32,186 bases of DNA from NCBI GenBank assembly GCA_013115125.1, contig JABANN010000404.1, positions 1 to 32,186 of the forward strand. The letters run 5' to 3'. Both the position numbers and the translations under genes were made by a program. Source of the DNA: Perkinsus olseni. Lineage: Eukaryota > Perkinsozoa > Perkinsida. Shown here piece after piece: positions 18,792-29,094 of this stretch. The notes under the pieces are model-generated. The model made no database searches, was not told the origin of the DNA, and worked only from the letters and a program-made list of their open reading frames with translations. Numbering within the stretch: the first letter of the stretch is position 1; every line of letters starts with the position of its first letter.

Positions 18792-19101
18792 GACAGCGGG
18801 TCGTCGTGTAGGTCATCATCAAGGGACGAGAATGGAGAACCAGCCTCCGTCTTCAGCTACTACCATCACGCCCTCCTCTTCCGCCCTTCAGAGCAGGCTA
18901 GCGGCGGGGCCTGTACGATTCTTGCCCAAATCTTGAGATAATTAGCTCGTGTCCAGCACCGCCTACTCAGCATGATTGTCCATTCCCATACTGCCCTAGC
19001 AAGGTTGTGGTGTTGTGAGCACTCCGAGGAGGGCGAGAGTCGGTACTCCTCCAGTTTATACCCGCCTTCCCATCATCATTAGACAGACAGACTGTGGAAG
19101 A
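18792..19101 (+). other. short intergenic stretch between SAS-6 and the membrane gene
   Basis: No gene is recognised. The frame just after the SAS-6 stop stays open with a Ser-rich composition (SGSSCRSSSRDENGEPASVF), so the last exon may be longer in other isolates, or an unseen intron may bypass the TAG. Otherwise I see nothing distinctive. Confidence 0.35.
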
Positions 19102-20274
19102 ATGACGAGCTCAACCTCCTTGCAGTTTGAGGAAACGCAGGCAGTGGAACCGACCGTCGTGATGTAGCCCGGTGGACCCCGCCGGCCCGCACGATTTGGT
19201 GGATGCCAGATCGCCCTCCGATGGACAGCCACCCGATGTAGAGTCACTAACATCGAGGCTGTCGCTACCGGAGATACACTTCGACCTCACCAAGGGCTTC
19301 CCGAGGGTACCACACAAGCTCAGCTTGAAGGAGAAGGCCGTGAAGATCGTTGAAGCACTGATGACGACGCCACCAGTACATCTGTTGTTACTGCTTGGCC
19401 AAATACTCGCCTGCCTGCTCTCCGCCATGTATGCTATCTCCCAGCTCATTGTCGTAGGAATTCCGAGGTAAGGCAGCTCAGTCGGTGGGGGGTGCATCGC
19501 CTCCCGCAGGGTGCCGTCGTACTTCCAACTCTCCCCTGAGGCCCTCGCCGACACCCTGGAAGGCTACTTTCGGTCCACCTGGAGTGGTGTTCTGTGAGAG
19601 CCGACTGAGCAGCGTATTTGATACGACCCTTGACTTGCATGGCCCTTCAGTTCCTGCTCGATCTACTCCTTGCTGTGCCTCTGGACTACCACTCGGATAG
19701 TGAAGCAGGTTTTCCTATTACCACTCGATCGAGGTGAGTGAGGCATTTTGTCGGGCCCCGAAGGCAGCCTAGAGAGTAGATTCAGAGTACACAGGTTATG
19801 ATGGCGCTGCTGCCCCCGTCTCGCACGAGTCGTGCTAGGGTTCTTTCGTCCGCCATTTATGATGTCATGGTGACCCACCCTGTTCTGGATGTATCCTCTC
19901 AGGCTCCTCGGCATCGCTGCTTCAACCCTTCAACCCTCCGTCATCATCAACTACTGCTCGTCGTTCTTGCTCACGACTCGACTGTCTTCTATCGCCATGG
20001 CGAGCTCTCGTTCGGATCATCAGGATATACCTGGACTATCGTACCTCATGGTTTTGGAAGAGGTAGGTCGGAGGGGGGCAGTAGAAGGGCTGCAGCTCTT
20101 CCACAGACCTATACTTATTTCCAGCTATTTTTACACGTCAAGATCAACCTTGTGGGCCCTTTTGACACTCAGAGGAGATCTGTCAAGCATCCGCGCTGCG
20201 AGATTCTGAGGGGCAAACTGCGCTCGACGAGGCTCGATTATGTGCAACCCAGCCTAGGTGATGGTAGAAGCTGA
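19102..20274 (+). CDS. small predicted membrane protein, seven exons, unrecognised
   Basis: I do not recognise the family. Seven exons join in phase: 19102-19124, 19168-19467, 19510-19588, 19651-19733, 19839-19890, 20024-20062 and 20107-20274. They give 247 residues. A hydrophilic N-terminus (about 1-75) leads to a strong hydrophobic span PPVHLLLLLGQILACLLSAM (about 77-105), then EALADTLEGYFRSTWSGFLLDLLLAVPLDYH, which loosely recalls the S3 region of EAG/CNG-type channels (…FxLDLxxxxPxDY). No voltage-sensor or pore motif follows, so I do not call it a channel. The C-terminus is basic and ends DYVQPSLGDGRS. Exon 5 and the 133-nt intron after it are the least certain, because the intron interior is also open in another frame with hydrophobic content. 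Confidence 0.6.
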
Positions 20275-20550
20275 GTAGGCTAGTCCCCTGGGTACGAGTT
20301 CCCGCTGAACCGTGTTTGAGACTGAGAGTTCCGCTCTCTCCATGAACTCAATTCGATAGGCGAAACCACAACCAAGACGGCCGAAGAAGCCTGTGACAAA
20401 TCAGGCCGTGCAGTCACGTTCGGTGCCCTGTATTGATTACTTGCCGTCAACTGCTTTCCTCACAGAACAACAACAAAAGCACTAGCCAATCGTGGTTGAT
20501 AAAAATACAACAAGAGCATCGCGGCTTATCATCAGTGATGATGATTGTCA

Positions 20551-21164
20551 TTATTCGTCATCCTCACTTTCGTCATCTCTGGCCTCGCTTACCGTCCAGC
20601 TACTCGTCTTCCGGAGGACTTCGAATTGACTGCAGACCTTGGTATAGAAGTCAGGGAATATACTGGGAGCGTTCATAGCCACGTGGAGCTGCTGAACAGC
20701 GTCGTAACAGTACGTCGCGGTTATACGGTATGTGCCCAGCGGGTTAGCTCTGCTGCCGACAGCGGGGAAGTTTCGGCTGAAGAGAAAATGTCGCGCGATG
20801 ACGTTTGGTTGGCGTGCCCGAGCCTTACTTGTAGTATGAATGTGTTGGGCAGTCGATCGATCTCGTAACAATCGATTGACTGTCTTGATCGATTTTGAAG
20901 CGCCAAAACAACTCACCTTGACGAAGGGGGAAGTAGCCATGCTTGTCGTCATAAGCCACTTCACATGTTTTCTGAATTGTGGTCACTGTGACGTCTTCCA
21001 TCTGACAGGACAAGTCGTGCCATCACAGCATCTCTGCTCATGGTCAAATGTGCTACTACATCTAGTGGACCACTAGCCTTGTGTGGGGTCGCGCCCTTTG
21101 ACGTACGCAGGGCAGAGGCAGTGAAGGCGCAGACTGCTAGAAGTACAGGGGAGAGAATTGTCAT
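20551..21164 (-). CDS. small secreted protein family, member 1 (frame-disrupted)
   Basis: This is a member of the four-copy family in the right third of the window; function unknown. It has a signal peptide (MTILSPVLLAVCAFTASALR), then SGPLDVV, LSCQMEDVTV, CEVAY, FWRFKIDQ, SIDCPTHSYY, the family intron (20828-20777, GTAAGG to CTTCAG), and exon 2 with RNFPAV, YCYDAVQQLHVAMN and FYTKVCSQF, ending in an acidic tail. Exon 2 (20776-20551) fits the family frame exactly. Exon 1 is out of frame by one base between SGPLDVVAH and LSCQMED, and a TGA lies just upstream in the second frame. The copy is therefore a recent pseudogene, has a sequencing error, or uses an unseen intron. Confidence 0.65.
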
Positions 21165-21306
21165 AGCTTACGGTGCGAGCTGGGGAGTGCGGGAAATTGG
21201 GCGTTGCTTGAGACGAGCGTCGCGTAAGAGCGCGCCCGAGACAGGATTATCCGGCTCCAGCGGGAGAGAGTAGATGGGCAGAGAAGCACGAAAGCTTCTT
21301 CAGTGC

Positions 21307-21386
21307 AGGTGGCGAGACTATCAGAGAGATTACGCTATAGGCTGTGCAGCGTAATCTTCATAACATTTCAAGGTGGCGAGACTATC
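21307..21386. repeat. 16-bp direct repeats flanking a 9-bp-stem hairpin
   Basis: AGGTGGCGAGACTATC occurs exactly at 21307-21322 and 21371-21386. Between the copies, GATTACGCT (21328-21336) and AGCGTAATC (21348-21356) form a perfect 9-bp inverted repeat with an 11-base loop. Direct repeats around a palindrome resemble a small insertion with target duplication. Confidence 0.5.
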
Positions 21387-21488
21387 CCGGCAACATCAAA
21401 TCGAGTTACAGAAGCCAGTCGAACCGGCGTCAGTCGCTACATTGTTTCTTCGCCGCGAAAATGCTTCTAGGCGTTACCCTAATACCTC

Positions 21489-21514
21489 AGCATGCCTCAC
21501 AGTTGAGGCATGCT
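21489..21514. repeat. perfect 11-bp inverted repeat with 4-base loop
   Basis: AGCATGCCTCA, loop CAGT, TGAGGCATGCT. It forms a strong hairpin as DNA or RNA, within a short open frame (PQHASQLRHAN). No T-run follows, and no known RNA family was recognised. Confidence 0.5.
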
Positions 21515-23219
21515 AATGGCTCTCTTGTCCGCGAACATGAAAGCTTGAATACGTTGCGTTCTTTTTGGTTTTTCTGGTGAGTCTCACAGCTGTATGTGTG
21601 ATAACTCACGGGGAGCAGTCACTGGGCACCGGCTCACGGCGGGCAAGCTGGTACGGAGTCATCATCCAGAGTATGTATGGGGAGGTCCTGCAGACTCTGG
21701 ATTCGCATGTCATACAATAAGTTATTGCCGGTAAACAGCGATGGCTCATAAGTGAGGCTGCACACAGCCCTGCATCCGGGATAGAGTACTGAACAGAAGC
21801 GGTAGAAAGCAGTGATTACGACAGCCCATTCGTTGCCCCTGCGACAATACCCGCAGTCACCACTGATGCACCAAGTAACTTAAGGGTGTAGGAAGACGAA
21901 ACTGCCGCCGCTGGTACGATTCAGTACGGCCGCATGATTAGTGTTTTTGAGGCAGGCAGGCCGGACGCGGGTGCTCGCTCTGCGATTATTCCAGGCGTGG
22001 GTCCTGAAGACACCACGCCTGACTCACTCGCATACGCCGTACACGCGTCCACCAGCGGGACATCCGACGTTTAGAGCCAATCGAAGAGGAGTATTATCGA
22101 CACTCAACGCTGTGAGGTATGGCAAGGTGTAAGTAGCAGTTCTTACTAGAGAAGGAACCCCGATAAGTGGCGCACAGTCAGATTGAGTCAATCATTGGCT
22201 TAAATTAACCGGGATTGGTTGACGGTTTTTCGGTAGCTACAGCGGCCTCTGCAGGGAGTAACTTGGCTGGAGAGGACGAGTCCAACAAGGTCAACGATCC
22301 GCTGAGAGAGTTTAACACCCGCAATGAAGGTGAATGTAGTAGCATGCCAGCACACCCGAACGTGCATAGTACGAGGCGAGTTTTGGCCGCTGAGCTGCTG
22401 AACTTGAGGGGTGCTCAACGACCACAATAGACGCGCCTTGCACGGTAGGTCATCAACGATGCGTAATCTGCCGAGCAAAACTGGTGGTTCGGATCATCAG
22501 AACCTGATGGTCCGAGACGATGTTGTGCAGCTGCAACGGAAGCTAGCGGAAATCATAGCGCACGCGTAGTTGCGCTATTGCGACGCGGCAAGATAGCAAG
22601 TGGAACAAGAAGCCGCCGTGACATGGGAAAAATCGAAAGTGGGATAGTTCTCGAAATATTGCACGTTGAGAACCCGTTTTAAATGATATATCAACAGAGG
22701 TGAACAAGTGCCACTGAATGGTGCAACTTTAAACGAAGTTCAACGGTTTAAAATGAATATCAAAAAAACGCAACACCCCTTCTGAGACTGATAGGTTTTC
22801 GCTGGCGCTCTGCTGATTTTTATCGCTCGCCCGGCGGGGCCCTCCCCACTCCGGCTCGCGGATCGTCCGATCCCCATGGGGGAGGTTCCACCCAGGAATG
22901 GCTCAGACCTCAATGTCAACTCCACTAGGGGGGCATGTGACAGTCATCAACGGAGGAATGTTTCGCTGGTTCAACAACAGGATGATGGGGTTATCTATTC
23001 ATGCCGGACGAGTTACTCGTGTTGCGGTTCGAGATTGCCTCTTATGACGCAAGTGCTCGTCCATAACATGATCGCGGCTAAGAGTCTCAAGGCCTTAAAA
23101 TAACGCCGATGCCCCGAAGCACGGCGGTGGTGAATGGTCCGAAGTCCTGAACAAGCCACCAGTAGCAGTCGGTCGCACACGATCTCCTTCTATTGGGCGC
23201 CTCAACAATGCCTCATGTA

Positions 23220-23708
23220 AAGGGTGTTTCAAAACCTCGTGAGCACTTTTGAGTACGCGTAAGTCAGTGTCCTGCAAGAGTTTCGGGTGAATTTTTGTGT
23301 GGCTTATGGCCAGTGTCCTCCTCAAGCGGCAAGGCGAATCTCGTCGATTTACGTGGCTGGCGACGAAAGACATGGCCAATCAACGCGCTCTCGGAGGTGG
23401 CTGGCTCAGACGACTTTCGATTCGCTCAGCCACTGTTTCTCAGCGCACTGAGTTGCAAAGTGTCATGCCATTTCGGCCCTCCCATCGGCATTTCGGCTCT
23501 GAGTTAATCGAAAGTCGTCTGAGCCAGCCACCTCCGAGAGCGCGTTGAATGGTCATATCTTCCGTCGCCAGCCACGTAAATCGACGAAATCCGGCATGCC
23601 GATTGGTGGGGATGTTGGCCATAATACCCAAAAAATTTGATTCGAAACTCTCACAGGGCACCGACTTGCACGTACCCAAAATTGCTCACGAGGTTTTGAA
23701 ACACCTTT
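23220..23708. mobile_element. foldback/MITE-like DNA element with ~205-bp inverted arms and TA duplication
   Basis: The left arm (23220-23424) and right arm (23505-23708) are inverted copies, with outer ends AAGGGTGTTTCAAAACCTCG and the matching complement. They flank an 80-bp loop. A TA dinucleotide lies at each outer edge (23218-23219 and 23709-23710), as in Tc1/mariner-type insertions. The inner 60 bp of the arms are almost identical, while the outer parts differ more. No transposase was found, so it would be non-autonomous. Each arm has an open frame sharing VASHVNRR, which follows from arm similarity. It lies just downstream of secreted-family member 2. Confidence 0.75.
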
Positions 23709-23767
23709 TACAGGAGCAACAACAACAACAGCTGGAGAGTGGTACGCCGCGAGTGACGGACTACATA

Positions 23768-24348
23768 TCAGTCTTCGTCACTCTCGGCCTTGGTGATGCT
23801 CCATCTTGACGAGGCATGGCGGACGGTGCTGTCGAATTGACGGCAGATTCCCCCGTAAAAGCGAGAGAAGACGCTGGAAGCATTCATAGCTGCATGAAGC
23901 TCTTCAACAGCATCGTAGCATTTTTGCGATGCAATGTGATAGGAGCTCATAGGGTTGGTACGAGCCTCTATGCCGGGGAAGAGACGACTGAGAGAAAAGC
24001 ATGGCAGCCAAGATGCGATGAGGATACGTACTTGGTATAAGTATGCTTGGAACACTCGATAGTTTGCGTTATAATGGTTTTATCTTCTATCCCGAAGAAC
24101 CAATGCATTTCCCTTGCTCGGCAGGGGAAGGTCTCGCACTCAGCTTCGTAAGCCATCTCGCAAATGTCACCTAGTGTGTAAACTCTCACGTGTTCCATCT
24201 GACAAGAGAGGACATGACACTGTTGAAAGCTATGCTTCGGTACATCCAGTGGATCGCTTGTCTCATGAGGGGCTACACCCTTGGTGGTGCGGAGTGCAGA
24301 GGCAATGAAGGCACAGGACGCTAAGAAGACGGGGGAGAAGAACACCAT
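23768..24348 (-). CDS. small secreted protein family, member 2 (intact)
   Basis: This is the best-preserved member: 178 residues from exons 24348-24032 and 23987-23768. The intron (24031-23988, GTACGT to CTCTCAG) is in phase 2. The signal peptide MVFFSPVFLASCAFIASALR predicts secretion. The mature part reads SDPLDVPKHSF, LSCQMEHV, ICEMAYEAECETFPCR, HWFFGIED, TIECSKHTYT, then after the intron RLFPGIEARTNPM, CYDAVEELHAAMN and RFYGGICRQF. Spaced Cys suggest disulfides. I know no family with this pattern. The ATG was chosen because it directly precedes the signal peptide and aligns with member 1. The foldback element lies 60 bp beyond its 3' end. Confidence 0.8.
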
Positions 24349-25530
24349 TGGAGGTTTGGCTCGGGAAGAGTGGAATCCTGAGGTTGCTCGAGGCAGGCAA
24401 CGACAGGAGTGCCCGCCCGAGCTTTTCTTTCTCCGGGCGCCCAGCAGCTTTTCCCACTGCGCTACTAATGGAACACCGTGAACCACTGTACTCTCGGGGG
24501 CCACTGATGTGGATCGACACGTATTCTCAGCTTCCCAGCGTAGGTTGGGACTCGCGCCTTATCCTGCCTTCGCCGCGGCAGCCGTCAGGCCAACAGACAT
24601 AGTTCTAGCTCTGCGCTTATAGCCTGTCTGCAAGGGTGAGCACTTCTGTCGCAAGAGTGGGTTGAGCGGCCCTCGCCTCACCGTATTCCTGTGTTTTGCA
24701 AGGGAGCCTCTCATGGCGAGTGGAAGCCTTTCCTGACTGGTTCAGTGGTTACTGAGTATAGTGCTTTCCGAGCCGTTAATTGTAGATTGTGTCGCTCCTC
24801 AATACGCTTTTGTAAATAGTCCAATCTTCAACTCTGTCGGAAGGCCGAGCAAATCTCCATCGACCTGCGCCTCCGACGGAGTCGAGGCATCGTGGAGGTC
24901 GGGCTGGGTGGCTATTCAGCTATGCGAAATCCTCCGGCTGATCGTCACAATCATAGTCCGGGACGATTTTCCGTGGCGCGACTCAGAGTTCAGATGCTCA
25001 AGTTCAACGCAAAATCCACTCCCGTGGAGCACTCGACGAGTCGGCCCGACTCAGTCGGGACAGAGCGGCGGGCCGCATTTCTGACAGCGCTAGCTGGCCT
25101 AAGGCTCATTCCTGAGGCTCCCGCGAGCGTAAGGGTTGAGCAAAAGTGCAGCTTACTCCCTTCTCTCACCCGCTCGAGGTTATACCGATTCAGTTAACTT
25201 CTAGATTGCGTCAGCGTCTCAGGGATGACATTTTGTACTCGCTTTCCTGCCAGTAAGAGAAGTGTCACGCGAACCAGAAACTGGCCGAACTAGAGACAAA
25301 GTGGCTCGCGAGGCGTCCGGCGGACGCCGTCCGCATTTACGAGCAGAGCTGGGAATCACGGTCATTGAATATCATCATGGATGAGCTCCACGGAGAGCAC
25401 TTGTTGACCATTGCTTGTTCGCTCAATTGCCATACTCGAATGACTCGAATGACTCGAATGACTCGCTCCGTTGCTCCAGCGGGCGAGACCATGATGTCGA
25501 GGGGCATACCCTAATGGTTGGGAGCCGGCA
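24349..25530. other. no assignable gene
   Basis: Overlapping plus-strand open frames (24761-25084 and 24892-25197) show no recognisable domain or clear splice pattern. A small tandem repeat near 25434 is listed separately. I see no tRNA or transposon ends here. Confidence 0.35.
25434..25465. repeat. 9-bp tandem repeat, about 3.5 units
   Basis: ACTCGAATG repeats three times, followed by ACTCG. It lies in unassigned sequence near the 3' end of the next minus-strand gene. Confidence 0.7.
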
Positions 25531-26222
25531 TCACCAACATTCGTAGTCCTCGAGTGACTCGATATGGAAGGGGCCGATTTTGTCGCCGGTAGGCGTCATT
25601 AACCGCAACGTAGATACATTCTGAGTCAAGTGATTGACGTGATCATACAAAGCTCGGCTTGGCTGGAGCTGGGAGGAGTAGATGTGCTCTCCGTCGGAGG
25701 AAGAACTCAAGTGCTCACCCTTATTCGAGGTGGAGGGCAATGGCGCAGTGTCAGGTGGCCCCGCCCCGTCTATTAATGAGCCACGCCTTTCTCTTATCTA
25801 TCGACCTGTTATCCGCACCGCTACTGTATTACCATGGCTGTGTGAAGCTAGCAGTTGCTTTTGACGCTGCGATCGACTTGGGGTGAGAGCTGATGGCTGA
25901 GGGCCTCCGACATTCTGCCAATGCTTAGATACGCCTTTGATTGGTTGTTAGGACTGCCGTCTTTTGTCTCTCTTTTCTGTCCAACCAAGTGGTATGCATT
26001 GCACCACGATACGTTCACAGTAGTTGATATAACGATGCCTGGACCGGTATGAGGCTCAATGGCAGATATTTCTATCGACTGTACTCCCTCTCGCGGCTGT
26101 GACGATGAACTTCTATCAAGTAGGGGCAGCATGTTGCCACATAGAGCGGACGGTCTACTCGGCCTAGTCAGATCGATAAGTTGACACTCCGAGGGGAACC
26201 CTTCGCGTACGACACCCACCAT
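25531..26222 (-). CDS. unrecognised two-exon hydrophilic protein
   Basis: I do not recognise it. A first open exon from 26222 begins MVGVVREGFPSECQLIDLTR and continues through VQSIEISAIEPHTGPGIVIS to about 25890. After an intron ending CATTAATAG, a second open exon starts with GAGPPDTAPLPSTSNKGEHL and ends IGPFHIESLEDYECW at the stop at 25531. The second exon looks convincingly coding (EHIYSSQLQPSRALYDHVNH). The donor that would join them in phase is not settled; GTAATACAG near 25818 is the strongest but lies beyond an in-frame stop. No signal peptide or membrane span was seen. It is divergent from the LRR gene, 122 bp apart. Confidence 0.45.
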
Positions 26223-26344
26223 ACGATAGGTGCTGGCCGATTCTCCAGAAAATCAAAGCGAGCTAAGTCAGGATTCTGCGAGTTGTGGCATAGTTTCTGC
26301 CGTTACCGGCGTGCGTCAGGTTCGTATGGCTTCTGTCGTACATC

Positions 26345-27771
26345 ATGGTGCTGATGAGCTCGTGGGCATTGGGCCTGTTTGCTGTCATTTACACTGCTGT
26401 CACCCAATTCGGCACCGACTGCGGGTCGGGCTTCGACCCCTTGGCGTGGTGCCGATGGTCTGTGAGACCGTTTTTGGGAGTAACCAAGCGACACGCCTGG
26501 GAAAGAATTAGCTCACTTCCTCAGCCGAATGCTTGTGACTGCCGTTTGGTGGTGGGCCAAACACATACATTGGATGAGGAACATGGAGGATCCAACTGTG
26601 CAGTCCTGCCAGAGGTCATCATACCATCATCTACCCGGGTGTACTCAGCCCTGCTCCGTTTGCGAGACTTGGCGAAGTCGGCTCCTCGTCTTGGGCCACT
26701 GAATACTCGAGCGTGACTCCGTCCTAGATAACTGCTCGCTGCCTTTTCGGTTACAAATTACAAAACAGTTTTGGATACAGTCATGACTAAGTCCTGAGCC
26801 CGCCCACAGAGGGGTTTTACGGAGAATTCTCCGATAATGCAGAGGAACAGACTGTATCGAGCCCGCCTCCAGAAAGTGCGAGCGTTGTTGTTGATTATTC
26901 CCATAGGTGCTTGATCGATGGCCCAGAGTAGAGTATCTCGTCATGTCTCCTACGCCCGATGTACTCTGGCATTGCTCGGTAGATCATCCTCTAGTTGGCC
27001 GAGTAATTGTAGCGGTCCGTGTCAGATCGACGATGACGAGGTGGATTGGGTTTCAGAGAAAATGCGCTTCGTCAAAGTGCTCAGTCTGCCTTATCAGAAT
27101 ATAACAAGACTCAACCAATCATTCGGGACACTTACGTCACTCAGCCTCCCTTACAATTTCCTAACGCGACTTGAGGCGGGAGTTCTGCGAATGAACCCAG
27201 GGCTGGAGCACTTGTCCGTAGAGATGAACAATCTGTCGGAGTTGCCGAATGAGGTCTTCAGCATGAGCCGGCTGCTGGGCCTAAGTTTGATGGGGAACCC
27301 GGTGTGCTCGAGCCCTGAGTACGATGGTGCCTTGGAAGACCTGGCTACCCGTGGGGTGTCACCGCTGTGTGGTGACACGCCCTGGGAGAATAAACGGAAC
27401 CATCGGGAGAGAACGCAGAACGATGATTATTCCGAGTGAGGTGACCATTAAGGCATTTGGAGACCACTGACCCTCTGTGTTCCAGATCGCCTGTGAAAGA
27501 TGAAATCATTTGCGGTGCCTCACCGCGGGCCGATCCTCTCGCCTTCGCCGCAGTCTACTACAGAGGGATTTGCGACAAATATGAACACTCGTAAAGCGCA
27601 GTTGCTCCTCGCTGCCTCTCCATTGCTCGTGACAGGCCGAGTAGCGAGTGCTTGGCCGTGTGCGATGAAGTGGCGTCCTGGATCTCCTACACTTCCGAGG
27701 ATGACGACGATATATTGTCTCTCTCCGAGGTAGACCCTGACTCAGCTGTGCCCCGGTGGCAGTCTGGTTGA
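26345..27771 (+). CDS. leucine-rich repeat membrane/secreted protein, five exons
   Basis: Exons 26345-26638, 26907-26978, 27026-27435, 27486-27590 and 27636-27771 join in phase. The N-terminus MVLMSSWALGLFAVIYTAVT is a signal peptide or anchor, followed by a Cys-containing segment with NACDCRLV, a pattern I associate with oomycete and perkinsid LRR surface proteins. Four or more LRRs follow: VKVLSLPYQNITRLNQSF, LTSLSLPYNFLTRL, LEHLSVEMNNLSELPNEVF and LLGLSLMGNPVCSSPEYDG. The C-terminal part has spaced Cys (IICGASPRADPL, GICDKY, ECLAVCDEVASWISY) and an acidic end. It probably acts at the cell surface in binding or recognition; the ligand is unknown. The first donor (CGG|GTGTAC) and the 268-nt intron after it are the least certain joins. 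Confidence 0.75.
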
Positions 27772-29094
27772 GTAGATGAACCGCTACCTGCAGCTCATCG
27801 GCATCCGACCCTATTCGTCTCAAGGGGAGATGGAGTGCATGGTCCGCGTCATGGATTGCAGACAGGGCCCGACGTCGCCCGCCTTCCCTCCCACCCCACA
27901 CACTATCGCTATGATGATGTCGGGCGGCGTTACCGACTGCAGGCACTGCCCGTATCATGTCCGATGAATGATGTGGTTAAGTGGAGTTAGACATCCCATC
28001 TTAGACAGCATATGCTCTTCTTCTGACAAGTTGAATGTGTTGTTGGTTTCAATATTCACATAATTGAAGTCGTATTTGTAGTGTAACGTCCAGTGGAAGT
28101 AGACTACTGCTACCATGCTCTTGATGATGATGCCCTCACGTATATACTCAGCCTCTCCCTTATGCGTGGCTTGAGTTAAGCAGTTCTACTAAGGGGTGAT
28201 GACAAGTTCATAACGGCAGCGTCCGACAATGGGTCTCCGTTGTACTGGGGAGTAATGGCGAATAGTTCTCGTCATCATCCTTCAGGGCATTCGTCGAACA
28301 TTCTGGAGGCTAAGAACTTGAGTTCCTCATACACTCCGCGCTACTTGAAATTCTCCACGTTGCCCGGGCTGACGATAACGGGGTCGTTGCATCCGAACCA
28401 GCACTCGCAAGGTGCAGAGGGTGTGCTAGATAGCAACGCTTGTGGCATTTTTCAACCCATCCGTGCGATGAAGAGTCATTCGCCTTGTGCCATGGCCATA
28501 CCCAATCACCGTTCGGGAAGCTCAAAGTTTGTAGCTCTCCCAAAGGGGACTGATTTGTGCACTGTGGATAATGAAGAAGCTCCTGGCGAGCACTTTGCAA
28601 GCTTGGGCAGCTTCACGAATCGTTACAGCCTACGAAAGGCAGAAATTCCAAAGCAAGGCAGGTGCAAACTCTTTCGCCGTACTTAAATTCTCACCGCCAA
28701 TCTCACGGCTATAAAGTTCCAAATTACACCCATTAATCTAAGTTATTATTCTGGGGTTCGAGTGCAAAACTCATCTTTGGACAGTTGTTGAACACGAATG
28801 GCGAATGGCGGAGGTAAGAGGGACTAAACTGCGAACAGCTGATAGCACGTTCGTGTTCGTGGTAACACATCAGGTTCCTGCGAAATGCCCTTAATGTACC
28901 ATAGTGTTTTTGTGATGAATTCACCGATTCGCACGGATGATGCCCGGCGCGAAGTTCCTCTCAATCAGGCCAGCCGCTCTCGTATGTCACGCTTGCACTC
29001 GATACTCGTAATCGACACTTTTAAGGTGTGACATGTACAACAACATCGTGATGAATAATGGAGAATGGCAAAGATTTGCTTCAAGCAATGCAAG
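27772..29094. other. no confident gene; overlapping open frames on both strands
   Basis: The plus strand is open at 28240-28686 (148 codons from an ATG; GTDLCTVDNEEAPGEHFASL) and the minus strand at 28600-28310 (WVEKCHKRCYLAHPLHLASA). Neither has a recognised domain, and only one, if either, should be real. The rest shows no feature I can name. Confidence 0.3.

Larger units (their letters stand above)
21165..23219. other. long stretch with no assignable gene
   Basis: Several plus-strand frames could be exons: MLLGVTLIPQHASQ (from 21461) ending at a GTGAGT donor; FSVATAASAGSNLAGEDES (about 22229-22320); and RDDVVQLQRKLAEIIAHA (about 22515-22568), which is followed by stops in a coiled-coil-like frame and looks decayed. 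None has a recognisable domain, and I could not join them into a convincing gene. Two hairpins and a 16-bp direct repeat are listed separately. Confidence 0.35.

Noticed and set aside
23095-23809. Open frames on both strands sharing VASHVNRR
   Set aside because: They lie in the inverted arms of the foldback element, so the shared peptide follows from nucleotide similarity. No transposase motif was seen.
25434-25465. Possible CRISPR or satellite array
   Set aside because: Only about three and a half 9-bp units with no spacers; an ordinary microsatellite-scale expansion.
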